Shown here: piece after piece, positions 35,546 to 47,594 of the stretch
How the letters are laid out: each line of letters opens with the position of its first letter
Position numbering within the stretch: the stretch's first letter is position 1
Origin: Druceiella hillmani
Taxonomy: Eukaryota; Arthropoda; Insecta; Lepidoptera; Hepialidae
DNA length: 64,000 bases
NCBI GenBank assembly: GCA_039881145.1
Contig: JAYKKI010000037.1
Location: 15,759,501-15,823,500, forward strand
Direction: 5' to 3'
Notes under the pieces: model-generated
Database searches by the model: none
Told to the model about the DNA's origin: nothing
What the model saw: the letters and a program-made list of their open reading frames with translations, nothing else
Made by a program: the position numbers and the translations under genes

Positions 35546-38500
35546 TTGGAAAAGCGAAATAAAATAATGGAGTATTTTGATATAAGGAAGACTTTAAGGT
35601 GATAACCGCGGTCCAGAAAATATAATTTACCTTTTTATTAGGATATATCAACATGATGAAAAATTACTTGGACATGTAAACACGGTAACTAAACAGACGA
35701 GTTTTTTAAATAAAGTGCAAAATATATGAAGTACCTCTCGACGAAACATTGATACAAGAATAATATGAGATACATACCCTCATTGCATTTTGACATTCCA
35801 CGGCTGCTTCGAAATAGAATATTTTTTCATGAAGGTTGTTTTTTCTGTGTTATCTTAAAAAATTTTTAAATCTTTAAAGTAAAAACACCCTTACAGTCGA
35901 CTTACAGGTATGACGGAAATATTTATTTAAAAATTTAATGATATTTTGGCAATTTTAGTTTTAGTTTCCTTTGCTTGGGTTACCTATAACAAAGTTTCCT
36001 GAGTTACAAAACATTATGACCTTATAATTTTTTTTTTGAAAATTCTTGATAAATTAAATTGGCAATGTTTATCAACATATTTATAGACGAAATATGCATC
36101 GGTGTAATATATTTTTAACCTTGTTGATTAAATGAGATGTGTTAGATTATGACAGACAAAAAAATTATGAAGTGAATAGATAGTGTTGAATACATTTTTC
36201 ACGAATGTAGGTACACTACAATGCATTTACACACCTAAGTGTTCATGAAAACTAATCTTATACTATTTAGCATCATTCAATTTAAAACATTTATATTTAC
36301 GTAAATAAAAGACAACTTGTAAAATAAAATTATCTATAATTCCTTCAAAGAAAGTCTGGCGCATGAAAGGATAATACGTATGACTTTGTATGTATCATAT
36401 ATATGTATTAGCGTAATATTTAGGTAAACTTACTGTTTAAAAAAAATTCAATATATTTTAATATGTTTATTAACTCCCTACAATAGATGTCTGAATGGCC
36501 AAATACAGTATATAAGGTAATTGAAAATTGTGTCTTCTTCGAAAAGATTTTTTATATCTTCTATATCGAAGAATTTATCATAAAGTATATTGAATTTGTA
36601 AATGGCTGATTGCATAAACGTCACCTTAGTATGAACTAATAACGCAAATTGCTATAAAATAAAGAAAATTTATAAATATTGGTACGAAAAATTTAGGACT
36701 CAAAATATATAATAAAGCACCAAAAAGATATTTCTGTTATTGGTAAAGATTTTCTGATATACTAATTACTCAAGGGCACCATTTTGAGGAAAATTTTCTT
36801 TGAAATATTTCAAGAAAAATATTTTTTGTCGCACGCAAGAGAGGGCAAACGGTTAATAGATATAAAAATAGCCTGAAGCATAACGCATGCATGAAATTTA
36901 TGGCCGTATAGGGAAATGTTAGCGTACTGCGATGACTTTTTGCTCGCATTTAAAATGTTTTCCCTTTTCTGTGAATATTTTGAAAATTGGATGTTTCGTG
37001 GTTCAAAAATCAAAAACTGGCATTGTACATGTTTACGTACATAAGTGAAATATTTCACTTCACCTGTTTGCTTTATTTGACGTGAAGTGAATTCTTAAAA
37101 ATATTTTTCTCCTTTACTTATTCATTTATATTAATTTTTTTATTCTACGTTACTTCGAAAACGACTATAGAGTTTAATTTTATATGTTGAAATCGGCAAT
37201 AGTAAATGGATTACTATGTTATCAGTGCACAGTTCTGTGAACATCTAGAACGATTTAGTTAACAAATAAATTTAAAATTTTAAATAAGTAAAGTAAGTGT
37301 GTTACACAAAATGATAGTGTTATTATCTCGATTAATTTTTGGAGTACACTGAATCGTAAAAATAAATTTTACAAACGTAAAAAAGTAAGCTTAGTTAGGA
37401 ACAGCAGTCACTCAAATAAAAACGTAAGACAAAAAAGTAAAGACATGTATAAAATTTATTTCCGAAACGTATAGAGTATAATTACTAATTAAACAAAAGA
37501 AAAATTATGATCGCAAAATTGTATAATATATTCTGTTAAATACAAGTCTTCATAAAAATGGTTAAAAATTGTAAGGTGAAAAATCTGTATATAATTTATT
37601 AGTCGATTGATAGCACTCTTACAATTTAAATCAAACTAAATATGCGTTTCCGTTGATACGTCAAAACGTACAAATGAGTCATGTCTTGTTCTTAAACTTT
37701 TTATTTATACGAGTTTCTTAATTAAAATTCATTCGCCCCAAAATAAAAATTTGACAGAGAAATACACGATTCATCATATTACTGACACTGCTCTGTCTTG
37801 GGGTGAAATGACATAATTAAACACATATGCATGTACATTAATCATCTTGTACAAATACGGTTAATATATGTGCATAAATAATTCAATACATTTATTCTTT
37901 AATTATGTGTGTTTTTAATTGACGTGTTCGTTTTTTTGTTTTAGTAATTTTCTTTAACGTCGAGTTAAGAGACCAGCATACGGCTAACATTTGTGTGTTA
38001 GTGCTCAAAAAGTCCTTTATAGGTGCTAAGTTGTACGTCAAAGTGTAATTAAATAACACTAATGGAGATATTTTTTTTGTTAAACGGAAATTAAATGTTA
38101 TAATTAAGACTTACTTTGTTTTGATATTTTCCAGTGGAAAATTGCATTATTCGACTAATTTAAATTTTATTGTAGCAAGTAATTTAGTAAAAGTAAATAT
38201 CTAGAGCGTTTTGCTACTAAAATTGTACTTGTGACGTTATATGAATTTTATCAGTTTTAGTAGATCAAAAACGTAATTTTGAGAAATTTAGAATGTTTTA
38301 ATTCGGTCGTCAAGATTTAAGTTTATTGCTACATTAAAATACCGCAATCATTTTAATTATCTTATTTCCTAATATATTTTGTATCGTGGGCCAATTTAAC
38401 AAATTATTTTACTTTAAAATATATACTAGGTCTATTATAATTCAAAATTGTAACACATTATCTTTGAACGATAGGCAACTACTTAAGCCGCATAATTGTG

Positions 38501-38859
38501 GAGTAAATATTGACAGACATGAAATAAATTATTACTGCAATATGTGAACTATTATTAAATAGATGTCAGAATGAATTTCGTTCTTATGAAAATAGCGAAG
38601 AACGAAAATATTTAGGAGCCGAAAATTAGATGGTGGAATTAAAAAAAGTCAACAACGCGCTTGCCGGAATACATATAAAAATAAGATTTTATAGTTGTCT
38701 ATATTTTTTTAAAATTCTTGATAAAAATTATACAAAATTATTTGGTTTGAAAGCGTCAATGACATACTAGTACACATAGCTTTTCAAACTTTTCCACGCT
38801 TCAAAAATTGGAAGAGGATTTTAATTTGTCGCACAATCTCGAGGAATCTCAATTTTTCT
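35546..38859. other. AT-rich non-coding desert
   Basis: No gene supported. An 82-codon minus frame at 36810-37058 has no recognisable domain. Confidence 0.5.
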
Positions 38860-38925
38860 CTGTCCCACTCATTCCATCGAATGGAATATCATAAGATATT
38901 CCATTCGATGGAATGAGTGGGACAG
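38860..38925. repeat. Perfect 31-bp inverted repeat with 4-nt loop
   Basis: 38860-38890 (CTGTCCCACTCATTCCATCG...GAATATC) is followed by the loop ATAA and then its exact reverse complement at 38895-38925. There are no mismatches in 31 positions, including GC-containing sequence. The arms also contain an internal near-palindrome (ATTCCATCGAATGGAAT). No terminal duplication or flanking transposon is evident. Confidence 0.95.
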
Positions 38926-39683
38926 CATTTTCGTCTCCGCTATACTTGTAGGTGAAATATTTACAAGGAAAATTATATGCACATAGGTCTGAAACTACAA
39001 AAACTGTTAGACTGTCTGAACAAAGAAGGCTGGAAATGAATTTGTATGTATCAAAAAATTAAATAGGATATAAGAACTTGCGGCGATCCAAGATAACATT
39101 AATAAATGAACATAAAGATTATGTGTATCTAAGCTACCATAATAATAAAGAAGTATATTAAAATAAAGGAGTATAATGTTTATTATAGTAGCTTTTTTGT
39201 TTAGGTGTGAATACGGCAATAAAATACATTTAATTTCACTTTGTTTTATAACTCAATGTATATAATTTAGTTGATCATGTCACTTTTCTCAACTTATACT
39301 CAGGCAATAATTAGTTAAAACTAGAAAATTTTTCGTTTTATTGTAGATTCCATATTCAAAATCCTCTTTATTATATGTCATTGTAAATTTTCAATAAATA
39401 TATTTTAAAATCTATTTAAAGGATTTTCCAACAACGACATATTTGATGACGATTTAAATTTTTATAAACCCGTTTGGTAATATTTTTGTTTTATAAATTT
39501 ATTCCTTATTAAAAAACTTGATCATATTATCAAATTGATCACCAACAATTAAATTTATGTATTGTGACTATTTTTAATGATAGTGTATTCTAAGTGGTCG
39601 TATAGAATTTACTTTAAAAGCACATCGCATGAAGCGCATGGTGAGAAGTACATAGTATGAAGCACACAAATAAGTTCCAAACA
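38926..39683. other. AT-rich non-coding stretch
   Basis: A 70-codon minus frame at 39007-39219 is not supported as a gene. Nothing else is recognised. Confidence 0.45.
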
Positions 39684-39736
39684 AACAAGTTTAAATGCTT
39701 ATTAAGCTTTAAGCCTAATAAACTTTTAAACTTGTT
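39684..39736. repeat. Imperfect 26-bp inverted repeat
   Basis: 39684-39709 pairs with 39711-39736 with three mismatched positions. Both ends (AACAAGTTTAA / TTAAACTTGTT) pair perfectly. Confidence 0.75.
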
Positions 39737-41953
39737 AAGAAACGTAAGCAAACATTTCTTGTAAATTGATCTTAACTAATTTATTACTACGAAAGAGAAA
39801 AAAGACAATAAATAATTTTCACTATTAAAGTCTCTATGTATGAGCTTTTTCATATTTAATTGTTTTTAAAAAAATATAAAAAGACTTTTTTTGAAAGAAT
39901 TATTAAAACTATTTATAAAAATATATAAAAAAATTAGTCAGTAGAAATAAATATCACAGAACAAGGAGATATCAATGTAAATTATATGAATAGGAAACAG
40001 GAAAAACCTGTAACTACTGATATTTAAAATTAATTAGTAAAAATTAATAACTTATTAAAGGATATCTATCCTGCATTAATAATTTTCCGAAGCTTGTCAA
40101 TTATTTTGACTTAAGTTGTATATACTATCACCGCATGTAAATGTACACCGAACGCTGACTTCTAGATTAATATAAAAAAAATACTTAGTTTTTGTACGCT
40201 TTTCAGTAAATTCTGCTTGAAAAAAGTAATATAGGTACTAGTGGAGATGTTCATTTCAGGTAATTTCAAGCTTAGCTTCTAAACGAATATTCGTTTAAAA
40301 ATTAAACTTTAATAAACCAACGATGTTAGTTCGTTAGTGTTAACCATTGCTGTAGCCACGGAGAATATTTTCATTCATTCCCTAAAGTATGTCATTGTTT
40401 TTTCATAGCATTAGGAAAGCATTAAAGCAAAAAAATAAAGCCCGTTAATGTAAACTTAAGATGGAATCTGTATCAATAAGGCTTTTAATTCTTTTCCAGT
40501 TTAATATAAAATGTCGTCCTAGATAAAGATTATCAGAAAGATAAAATTTCCATCATTGAATTTGAATATCTAATGGAAAATACCCTACTGTTGTCTAATA
40601 AAGTGAGTTCTTAGTTTTTTTCGTAAAATTCTTATATTTTGTTTGTTTTTCTACTCGGCTAGACAAAGGAAACGGTACATTAGGAAAGTGAAATTATAAT
40701 AAAATAAAAGTATTTATAAAGTTACTTTGACAATATTCGAAGTAAAAAAACGCAGAAATATCTAATACATTTTTGTTTTTCTTTTTACATGAGAAATAAA
40801 TGTATGTAAGAGGAAAATGTCGTAGTGAATCTACGGCGGTATAATTTGCTGTCGTTAATTTTAAGAGTTTTCATTTAATGGAGTGAACAAACCTAATATT
40901 ATTCGCGTGAATATAATTTTAGATTTTCACCTATTTTAAATAGTAAACAACTAAATAAGTCTTATTTAAATAGCGGGTATGCTACGACATAACTTTGTAC
41001 ACAATGAAATGTGTCTTATATATATGTATACATTTATTTACATAATTTCGCGTATCTCACTACTTTTCTGCGGAAGACACCTTTGGAACGCTTGTTTTAA
41101 TTTCCAATGTAGAGCGAAAACTATTTTAAGGTGAAGTTGATTACTATCAATTGACTTCTCCACATATCTACCTTTTCTAATTAACTTTTTTAAGCAGCCA
41201 ATAATATAGTTTTACATGAATTATTAATAACCGGAATTATGATTCGTTCCTAAATACGTCGCATTTGTAAATTGATTTAGCTGTTGGTAAATATTCCATA
41301 GTAAATATTTTATTAGAAAATGAAACACATTTGATGTGAATCCAATTTTACCATTGACAAGGAAGTTCCCGTCTATGATGCATTTTATATAAGAGAAGTA
41401 TTTCAGATTATAGAAACAAAATCAACCATTTTAAATGTAATTTGATAACCACGTCACCGTTATTCGTGTAAGACGTTATAAAATATAAGCAGAATTTATA
41501 GAAATCCTTAGGAAATTGTGTTATTTAGTTATCTAAGTAAAGAAAAAGAAAATCATACGCATTTCACAAATAAAAAGGATTTATTAAAGGTAGTCAACAT
41601 CATGAGATATACGTTTATATTGCAGAGGAGGAAATCGAATTTACTTAATTTCGATGGTAATATAAATAGTATATACCATATACTGAATAAATTAAAAATT
41701 TTTTTAAAACAAATAAATACCAATGTTCAAGACTTTTATTTGTTAAAAAAATAGTTAATGAACTTGAAGTTTCTACTCAGAATGCACCCGGTGGACTAGT
41801 AAAATAGTACCTTTTTGACTGGATTTTCTAATTCAGTTTTTTTTGACAATATATTTAAGAATTACGTCCTGAGTAATTTGCCAAGTGGTGTGCTTATTAG
41901 TTTAGCGTAATCTCCCAGATTGTGCTAATTCATCATACATGCAAACGTTAAAA
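39737..41953. other. AT-rich non-coding desert
   Basis: A 78-codon plus frame at 41518-41754 has lysine/asparagine-driven AT composition and is not called. Nothing else is recognised. Confidence 0.45.
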
Positions 41954-42005
41954 ATATCACAAAAATAGATTTCACCTATTTTAAATGGGTGAAATCTCGT
42001 GATAT
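41954..42005. repeat. Two-tier hairpin
   Basis: The inner stem pairs 41967-41980 with 41984-41997 (14 bp, one G-T pair, 3-nt loop) around AGATTTCACC / GGTGAAATCT. An outer 7-bp stem ATATCAC / GTGATAT encloses it after unequal bulges. Confidence 0.65.
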
Positions 42006-42144
42006 ATTTTAAATCAGACCTTTGTTTTAAGATATTTCAACACAGTATTTTTAGTTCACTTTCAATCCAAGTAACCCATATTATCAACGCTGCTGACTGA
42101 TGGAAAATGTGGTAGCTGCCTGTTATTTTTGGATGACATGTTTA

Positions 42145-42183
42145 GTTGCTCGCTACATCATTGAATGGAATGTAGTGAGTAAC
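42145..42183. repeat. 14-bp hairpin with two G-T pairs
   Basis: GTTGCTCGCTACAT (42145-42158) pairs with ATGTAGTGAGTAAC (42170-42183). The two imperfect positions are both G-T, so the plus-strand transcript would pair fully. Confidence 0.65.
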
Positions 42184-42527
42184 TTACGCAACATAAGCAA
42201 ATATTCAGTGTGACAACCGGACATAAGATTTTATGAAGTACGAATATATTGTCAAAAGAATGATATCAAAATTTTATGATGATTGAACGGTTTAGATTCA
42301 TATTGCATAATATCAGAAGTTTTTTTATTTCCGACATCTGTTTTTCAATTAACTTTTTTACATTAGTACCAAACAAGTTTTGAGTGTAAAGACTACTACA
42401 AATTAAGTTATCCCTCTCATTTTCTTGAGGCATTAAGGCATTCACCATCTTATTCATTATAAATGTCTAGAAATTATTGGTCAAATAGATAGATTTTCTA
42501 AGTAATTATTTTATATTGGTCAAAGAC
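42184..42527. other. AT-rich non-coding stretch
   Basis: A 63-codon minus frame at 42266-42457 is not supported as a gene. Confidence 0.4.
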
Positions 42528-42564
42528 AAAAAAAATAAAGTATACGGGATACTTTATTTTTTTT
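42528..42564. repeat. Perfect 16-bp inverted repeat, 5-nt loop
   Basis: AAAAAAAATAAAGTAT (42528-42543), loop ACGGG, then ATACTTTATTTTTTTT (42549-42564). Confidence 0.8.
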
Positions 42565-43830
42565 ACTTTGTTATGAATTTAATTAGTTTTCAAATTTTAT
42601 TATTTTTTCCCTACCTAGAAAAAATATTATAATGGTATACAGGTTTTTTTATAGTGTTACTGTATTATATAAGAAAATTAAATTATTTGATTTACCTGCA
42701 AATCTTTGCTCAAGGAATTGCACAATTTGTTGATCTAAATAACAGCATTAAAAGTCATATCCGGTAACGGTATTTAGTTCGGAAAAAATGCTACATAGCT
42801 TTATGCAGTTAAAATAAAATAATCAATCAAAGGCGACTATACAATAGATATACACATAATTAACTCTTATTAAGTCGACGTTAAGTTTAATCTCAAACAT
42901 GAATACGACGCAGATAAAGCTCTACGAATTTGCTGGAACAATGAGGTTTTCCCGCTAACTTCACTCGAAACAATGGCCGGTAGACAAAGTCAAGGCTTTC
43001 TTTTTATTTTCTGCTTGAAATCAGCGGTGAAATAATTTACGGCCACAGTATCTTTATTAGCTTGCCATACCTCGAGACAATGACCGTGAAACTTGTATTT
43101 GTTTTAACGAGAATTGTTTGTCAACATAAAATTTTAACACATTCAACAGATTTTGATAAACGTGAATTACAATATATTGTTTCATTTTAATGTTCATTAG
43201 ACGTAATAACTGTAAAGTCTCCGTTGTGGATGTGTAATACTTGTAATACTCTTGTTATTGAAATTGAAATAAACACCTGAAAAGCACGAGCAGAACTACT
43301 ATTATCCAGTATGTACCCAGTATTTCCAATTAAATTAATTACAAATATTACCTTTTTCCGATATAATTGTATTGCCTACAATGTTGTTCACAGGCGTAAA
43401 TACACGCTAATTTCTAATATGTATAATTCCACACAGAATTAGAAATTATTTTTGCTTTTACTTGTGCTATAATATATACTTACCAATTGGCCGACTTTGT
43501 TGTTTTTTATGATCAGTAAATAAGACATTTTAGGAATACACAAAAAAAAACCTATATTTTTTGCTATCTGGACCAAGAAAAGCTGAGTTTTTAAAGTAAT
43601 ATAAGGTTTATGCATTAATATACGATAATAATTTCAATTTGGTATATCAAACCATTTCTGACAAAAAAGGGTTTGACAGACGGACGAACAACCAATTGAT
43701 CCTATGAGAGATACGTTTTTTATATTTTGAGGGATGGAACCGTAAATATTGTATACGATTCACTGAATATTTTTTATGTAAGTTTAAATGGATATTTATT
43801 GACAAAATCTGTCAATGAACAATTTATTGC
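42565..43830. other. AT-rich non-coding stretch
   Basis: Nothing recognised. Confidence 0.45.
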
Positions 43831-43955
43831 TCTTTTTACTTTTGGTTGTCTATAAGATCTTTACTTTTGGTTGTTCATAAGATCTTTACTTTTGGTTGTT
43901 CGTAAGATCTTTACTTTTGGTTGTTCATAAGATCTTTACTTTTGGTTGTTCATAA
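43831..43955. repeat. 25-bp minisatellite, five units
   Basis: Five head-to-tail copies of GATCTTTACTTTTGGTTGTT + CATAA, starting at 43831 (degenerate first unit), 43856, 43881, 43906 and 43931. The internal units are nearly identical, with a single A/G change in the third full unit. There are no unique spacers, so this is a tandem repeat and not a CRISPR-like array. Confidence 0.95.
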
Positions 43956-45832
43956 GACAAGTTATTTTTTAATTTTGTACTTTTCTTATTATACTAAAAG
44001 TTACTAGCTCAAAATGAATATATTTGTAATGATGATAGTATAAACTTTGAAATATTTGAAAACAGCATTTGGTTTCGCAGACATTTCTGAATATGCTACT
44101 ATCATATACATATGTTCCAAAAATATAGTCACAATAAATTAATGTTTTCCTTTGTTAATTGGTATTTCATTAAACCTAAAATTGATGAAATAAATAAAAA
44201 TGAGCAATTTTTTAACTATCTTGATGAAAGAAACTCATTGTAAAAGTCACAAATCATAACTGAGGTCGTAATTTCTTTAATAGAAAATGGTTATTTTAAA
44301 GGTTATATTTTATAAGAAAGATAGGTATGTAATTTGTATGAATGATATCAGGGAAGAATACCGAGAGTGTAGAAATAAACGCATCTATATTTTTCAAAAA
44401 TCATTGTGACGTTAAAGAGAAATTAAAAAAGGCAGTGATTAAATGGAAAAAAGGGATTTAACAGAAAATGAAATAAGGAAAAAGGGAGATTCCGCAGTTT
44501 TCAATCCATCACTGGAAAGCTGGACCTTAAAAAAATTTTCTCAGAGCCGGAAGCAGAATCAAAATTATGTAGCTTTAGATAAATTTTGCTGCCATCTAAC
44601 TTCTGACTTACGTCGATGAGGTGAATGCTTATCTCTCTCCCCAAATTAAAGCAAACTAGTAAAGGACAGGTATGAATTGGTTTAAATTATCTAAATTGAC
44701 AACGTTTTAACCTGCAGTTACGTTACTTTTTCATGATCGCACAATCATATTTTATGTACTGCTTCCTATGCTTGGCTTTGTATAAATAGGCTTTGTGAAT
44801 CTATTTAACCATGATGAAAACGTAAGCAAATTACAATTCGTTTAATGAACGTTTATAATATAAATATTACAAAAATTATTGCACAACAAAAAAAACTTAA
44901 CAATAAAGAAAATTTATACACCACAAACACTAGGCTATTATAAAAAATTGGAGGGAGTTACTTACAAAGTCTGTAAATATTTTTTTAGAAAAATGCTATT
45001 ATTTAAATGTAATTATCCTACCCAATATAATGTTAAGACGCCACGTTCACTTGAATAGAATTGAATTTCAATAAAATTATCTTTAGAAAAATTGTAAGTT
45101 TATTTTTTTGATAAAACCACTCATAACTTTAAAATTTTTTCAATCCATTCACACTTAGCGTAAAAATTTCGTGACTTGCTGCGTTTCTTACTAAAATTTG
45201 TCAAATCCGACAGTTTTGACTAATTTTGCTTTGCCTCCCTCCTACACCACTCTACATATATCAGTTTTGCTGGAAATAATCTGTCTTAATTACACATAAA
45301 GTACAGTGAAGGATAGTATCTGCAATCCTCCATTATTATTTCAGCCATCAATCGTTATTAAGTGAAGACGAGGTTACAACTAATTATTCAAATTAATGCG
45401 AAATTTATGATTTGCTCGACAGATGTCGCTGTGCTTTTTATATTAATCATTTTCCACACTTTTTTCCTTCCTCGTTCTTATTGTGCCATCCCCCAAAAGG
45501 ATAAAATAGAAATCTGATGAAAAAATTAATTTGTCTATTCGTTCGTACTCTCCGTCTATCTATTTGTCATAGTCGTGAAACTTAATATTTGATATAGTTA
45601 TAAAGCGATTGACCCATATGCATTGACATAAAAATATTAAAAATATACAAATGATACAATATATAATTTTTTTTCATTTTCGTATTGCGTGAAGTATTAA
45701 TTGAGAAAGAAAATTATGAAGATTTTAGAATTATGTATTTTCAAATAACACTTGAAGTAAATCCAAAGATATTTTTGAAAATATTTAGAACGTTTTTGTT
45801 AGTTCAACTTAGAATTTTGTAATGTGACGTAT
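43956..45832. other. AT-rich non-coding desert
   Basis: No gene, RNA or repeat family supported. Confidence 0.5.
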
Positions 45833-46040
45833 ATTGCAATTTCCCTTATCTGCCTCACCAACCTACACTTTACATATTATATACGTAGCATCCCTATATG
45901 GCAGTCGCACAGACTTAGTTAGAGTTCCACACCTCCCTATTGTTCACTTAATACTACTAGTCTATAAGAAACTAAAACGATCGATTGACCTTAATGCCTT
46001 ATTGGATTACATTATTCAAGGATATGGAGATAATATCAGT
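45833..46040 (+). repeat. Dispersed repeat family B, copy 1
   Basis: This segment matches the reverse complement of 52369-52575 end to end. Shared blocks include TTATCTGCCTCACCAA, CTTTACATAT-ATATAC-TAGCATCC, GAGTTCC-CACCTC, GGATTACATTATTCAAGG and ATATGGAGATAAT. By eye about three quarters of positions agree. An 88-codon frame spans copy 1, but the same frame in copy 2 is broken by stops, so the element is probably non-coding. No tRNA-like promoter boxes or terminal inverted repeats could be assigned. Confidence 0.8.
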
Positions 46041-46368
46041 AAACCACTTCTTATATATTTTGTTTCTAATATACAAATGTTTAATTCGAAGAAAATTTGA
46101 AAGATCAATCTGACGTAAATTTAAAAAGAATGTGTTTTCCTACCAGATGAGATATACAAGTATATTAAAATAAAGATGATAAAATTTCAGTATAATTATG
46201 AAGTAATTAAAAAAAAGTCATGATCGAAAGCAATGCCCTGCGGAATGGAAGGAATTACATTTGCCCATGTCCATCATAAAATCTTACTCCACGGGGGCTG
46301 GGAGAAAAAAGTTGTGAACCCAAGTTCATTGTATAGACAGGTGCAAGTGATCAAAACAAAAGGGTTTA
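46041..46368. other. AT-rich stretch with a small GC-richer patch
   Basis: Positions about 46230-46310 (AATGCCCTGCGGAATGG, CCACGGGGGCTGGG) are GC-richer than their surroundings. No product is recognised. Confidence 0.4.

Positions 46369-46409
<41 letters not shown>
46369..46409. repeat. (TG)n-(TA)n microsatellite
   Basis: TG (46369-46380) followed by TA (46381-46409). Confidence 0.9.
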
Positions 46410-46413
<4 letters not shown>

Positions 46414-47555
46414 TAAAAGTGACCTTAATATACTTAGAAATACACTACAGGCCAAAAAATTTACTAATCGCCGTACATCATTAGTGGGAGTTACAACAGA
46501 TTAATCCATCGTTTAAGCAAGGCTAGCTCTATCTGTAAATTTATTCTTCCAGCTAAAAAAATATATGGAAAATAGTAAAATGTTCTTATTTTAACACTGT
46601 TTCAGGATTAATAATATCTGACCAAATAAAAGCCTAATGTGATATACGACGGTGGACACTGATTTATTTCGAATCCGTATTTCAAAAGCATGCGCATATA
46701 AGCAATCGATTTTTCTTATCTTCAGCTTTCAAATTGATAGTCCTATATAATTAAAACTTCTGGGGCATGCCTTATAAAACTTTTACCGTCACGTAGCTGA
46801 TTTTATAAATAGTTTGTAGTCAAATATGATGGCCAGGAAATATTATGCACACCCCTTCAAAAAACAAATCATGATTAAAAACAAGGCAATAATTACACAC
46901 GAACGATAGAAGTATAAATTTGCTCTTATTATACAAATAGCTATCCTTCCAAAAAAATTCAAGTCTTCAAAAATTCAGAAGTACTTAACTTCGTGAAGCA
47001 CTGAAAAAATATTATTATCAAAAACACTTTAAAACTATTCAAAACGGTTACCTTGACTTGTACCAAAAATGATCATATAGATAACATCTTAAAAGATTAT
47101 ATATCAAGAAAAATAAATAATTTTTTAGTAAAAATAGAAATAAACATGATCCACACATAGAAAATTTCACTAATACAATAAACAATTATTCAATATCAGT
47201 AAAGTAAAAATATCGTTTGCTATCAAATTGAACCACGTTAACCTATTGGATTATCGGAATACATAATAGAATTCGTATACCCTATTTGGGTATGCGAATG
47301 TGATTTCTGTTGTCTGTGAATGTGATTTCTGTTGCCTATGAATATATTGGTCCAAAACAATGAAAATTGGGGAAAAAATTAAAAACAAAAAAGACACTTT
47401 TTGATTTGATAAACCCTGGTGGTTTGAAGCAAGGCATGAAATGATATAGAAATAATATCGAAAATATACTATGTAATATTCGAATTTTATTTGAAGAATA
47501 AAAACAAGGAATAAATAATAATTGTTTGCAACATTTGTATTTACCTTATGTTACC
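46410..47555. other. AT-rich stretch with a 22-bp tandem duplication
   Basis: GAATGTGATTTCTGTTG recurs with a 22-bp period at about 47293-47341. Otherwise nothing is recognised. Confidence 0.5.
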
Positions 47556-47594
47556 ATCTAATATCCACGACAATCTCTGTTGTGGATATCAGAT
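47556..47594. repeat. 17-bp hairpin with two G-T pairs, 5-nt loop
   Basis: ATCTAATATCCACGACA (47556-47572) pairs with TGTTGTGGATATCAGAT (47578-47594). Confidence 0.7.

Noticed and set aside
43831..43955. Possible CRISPR-like array
   Set aside because: The 25-bp units are directly adjacent with no unique spacers, and the genome is eukaryotic.
45834..46100. 88-codon plus frame as a gene
   Set aside because: It coincides with dispersed repeat B, and the corresponding frame in the second copy has stops.
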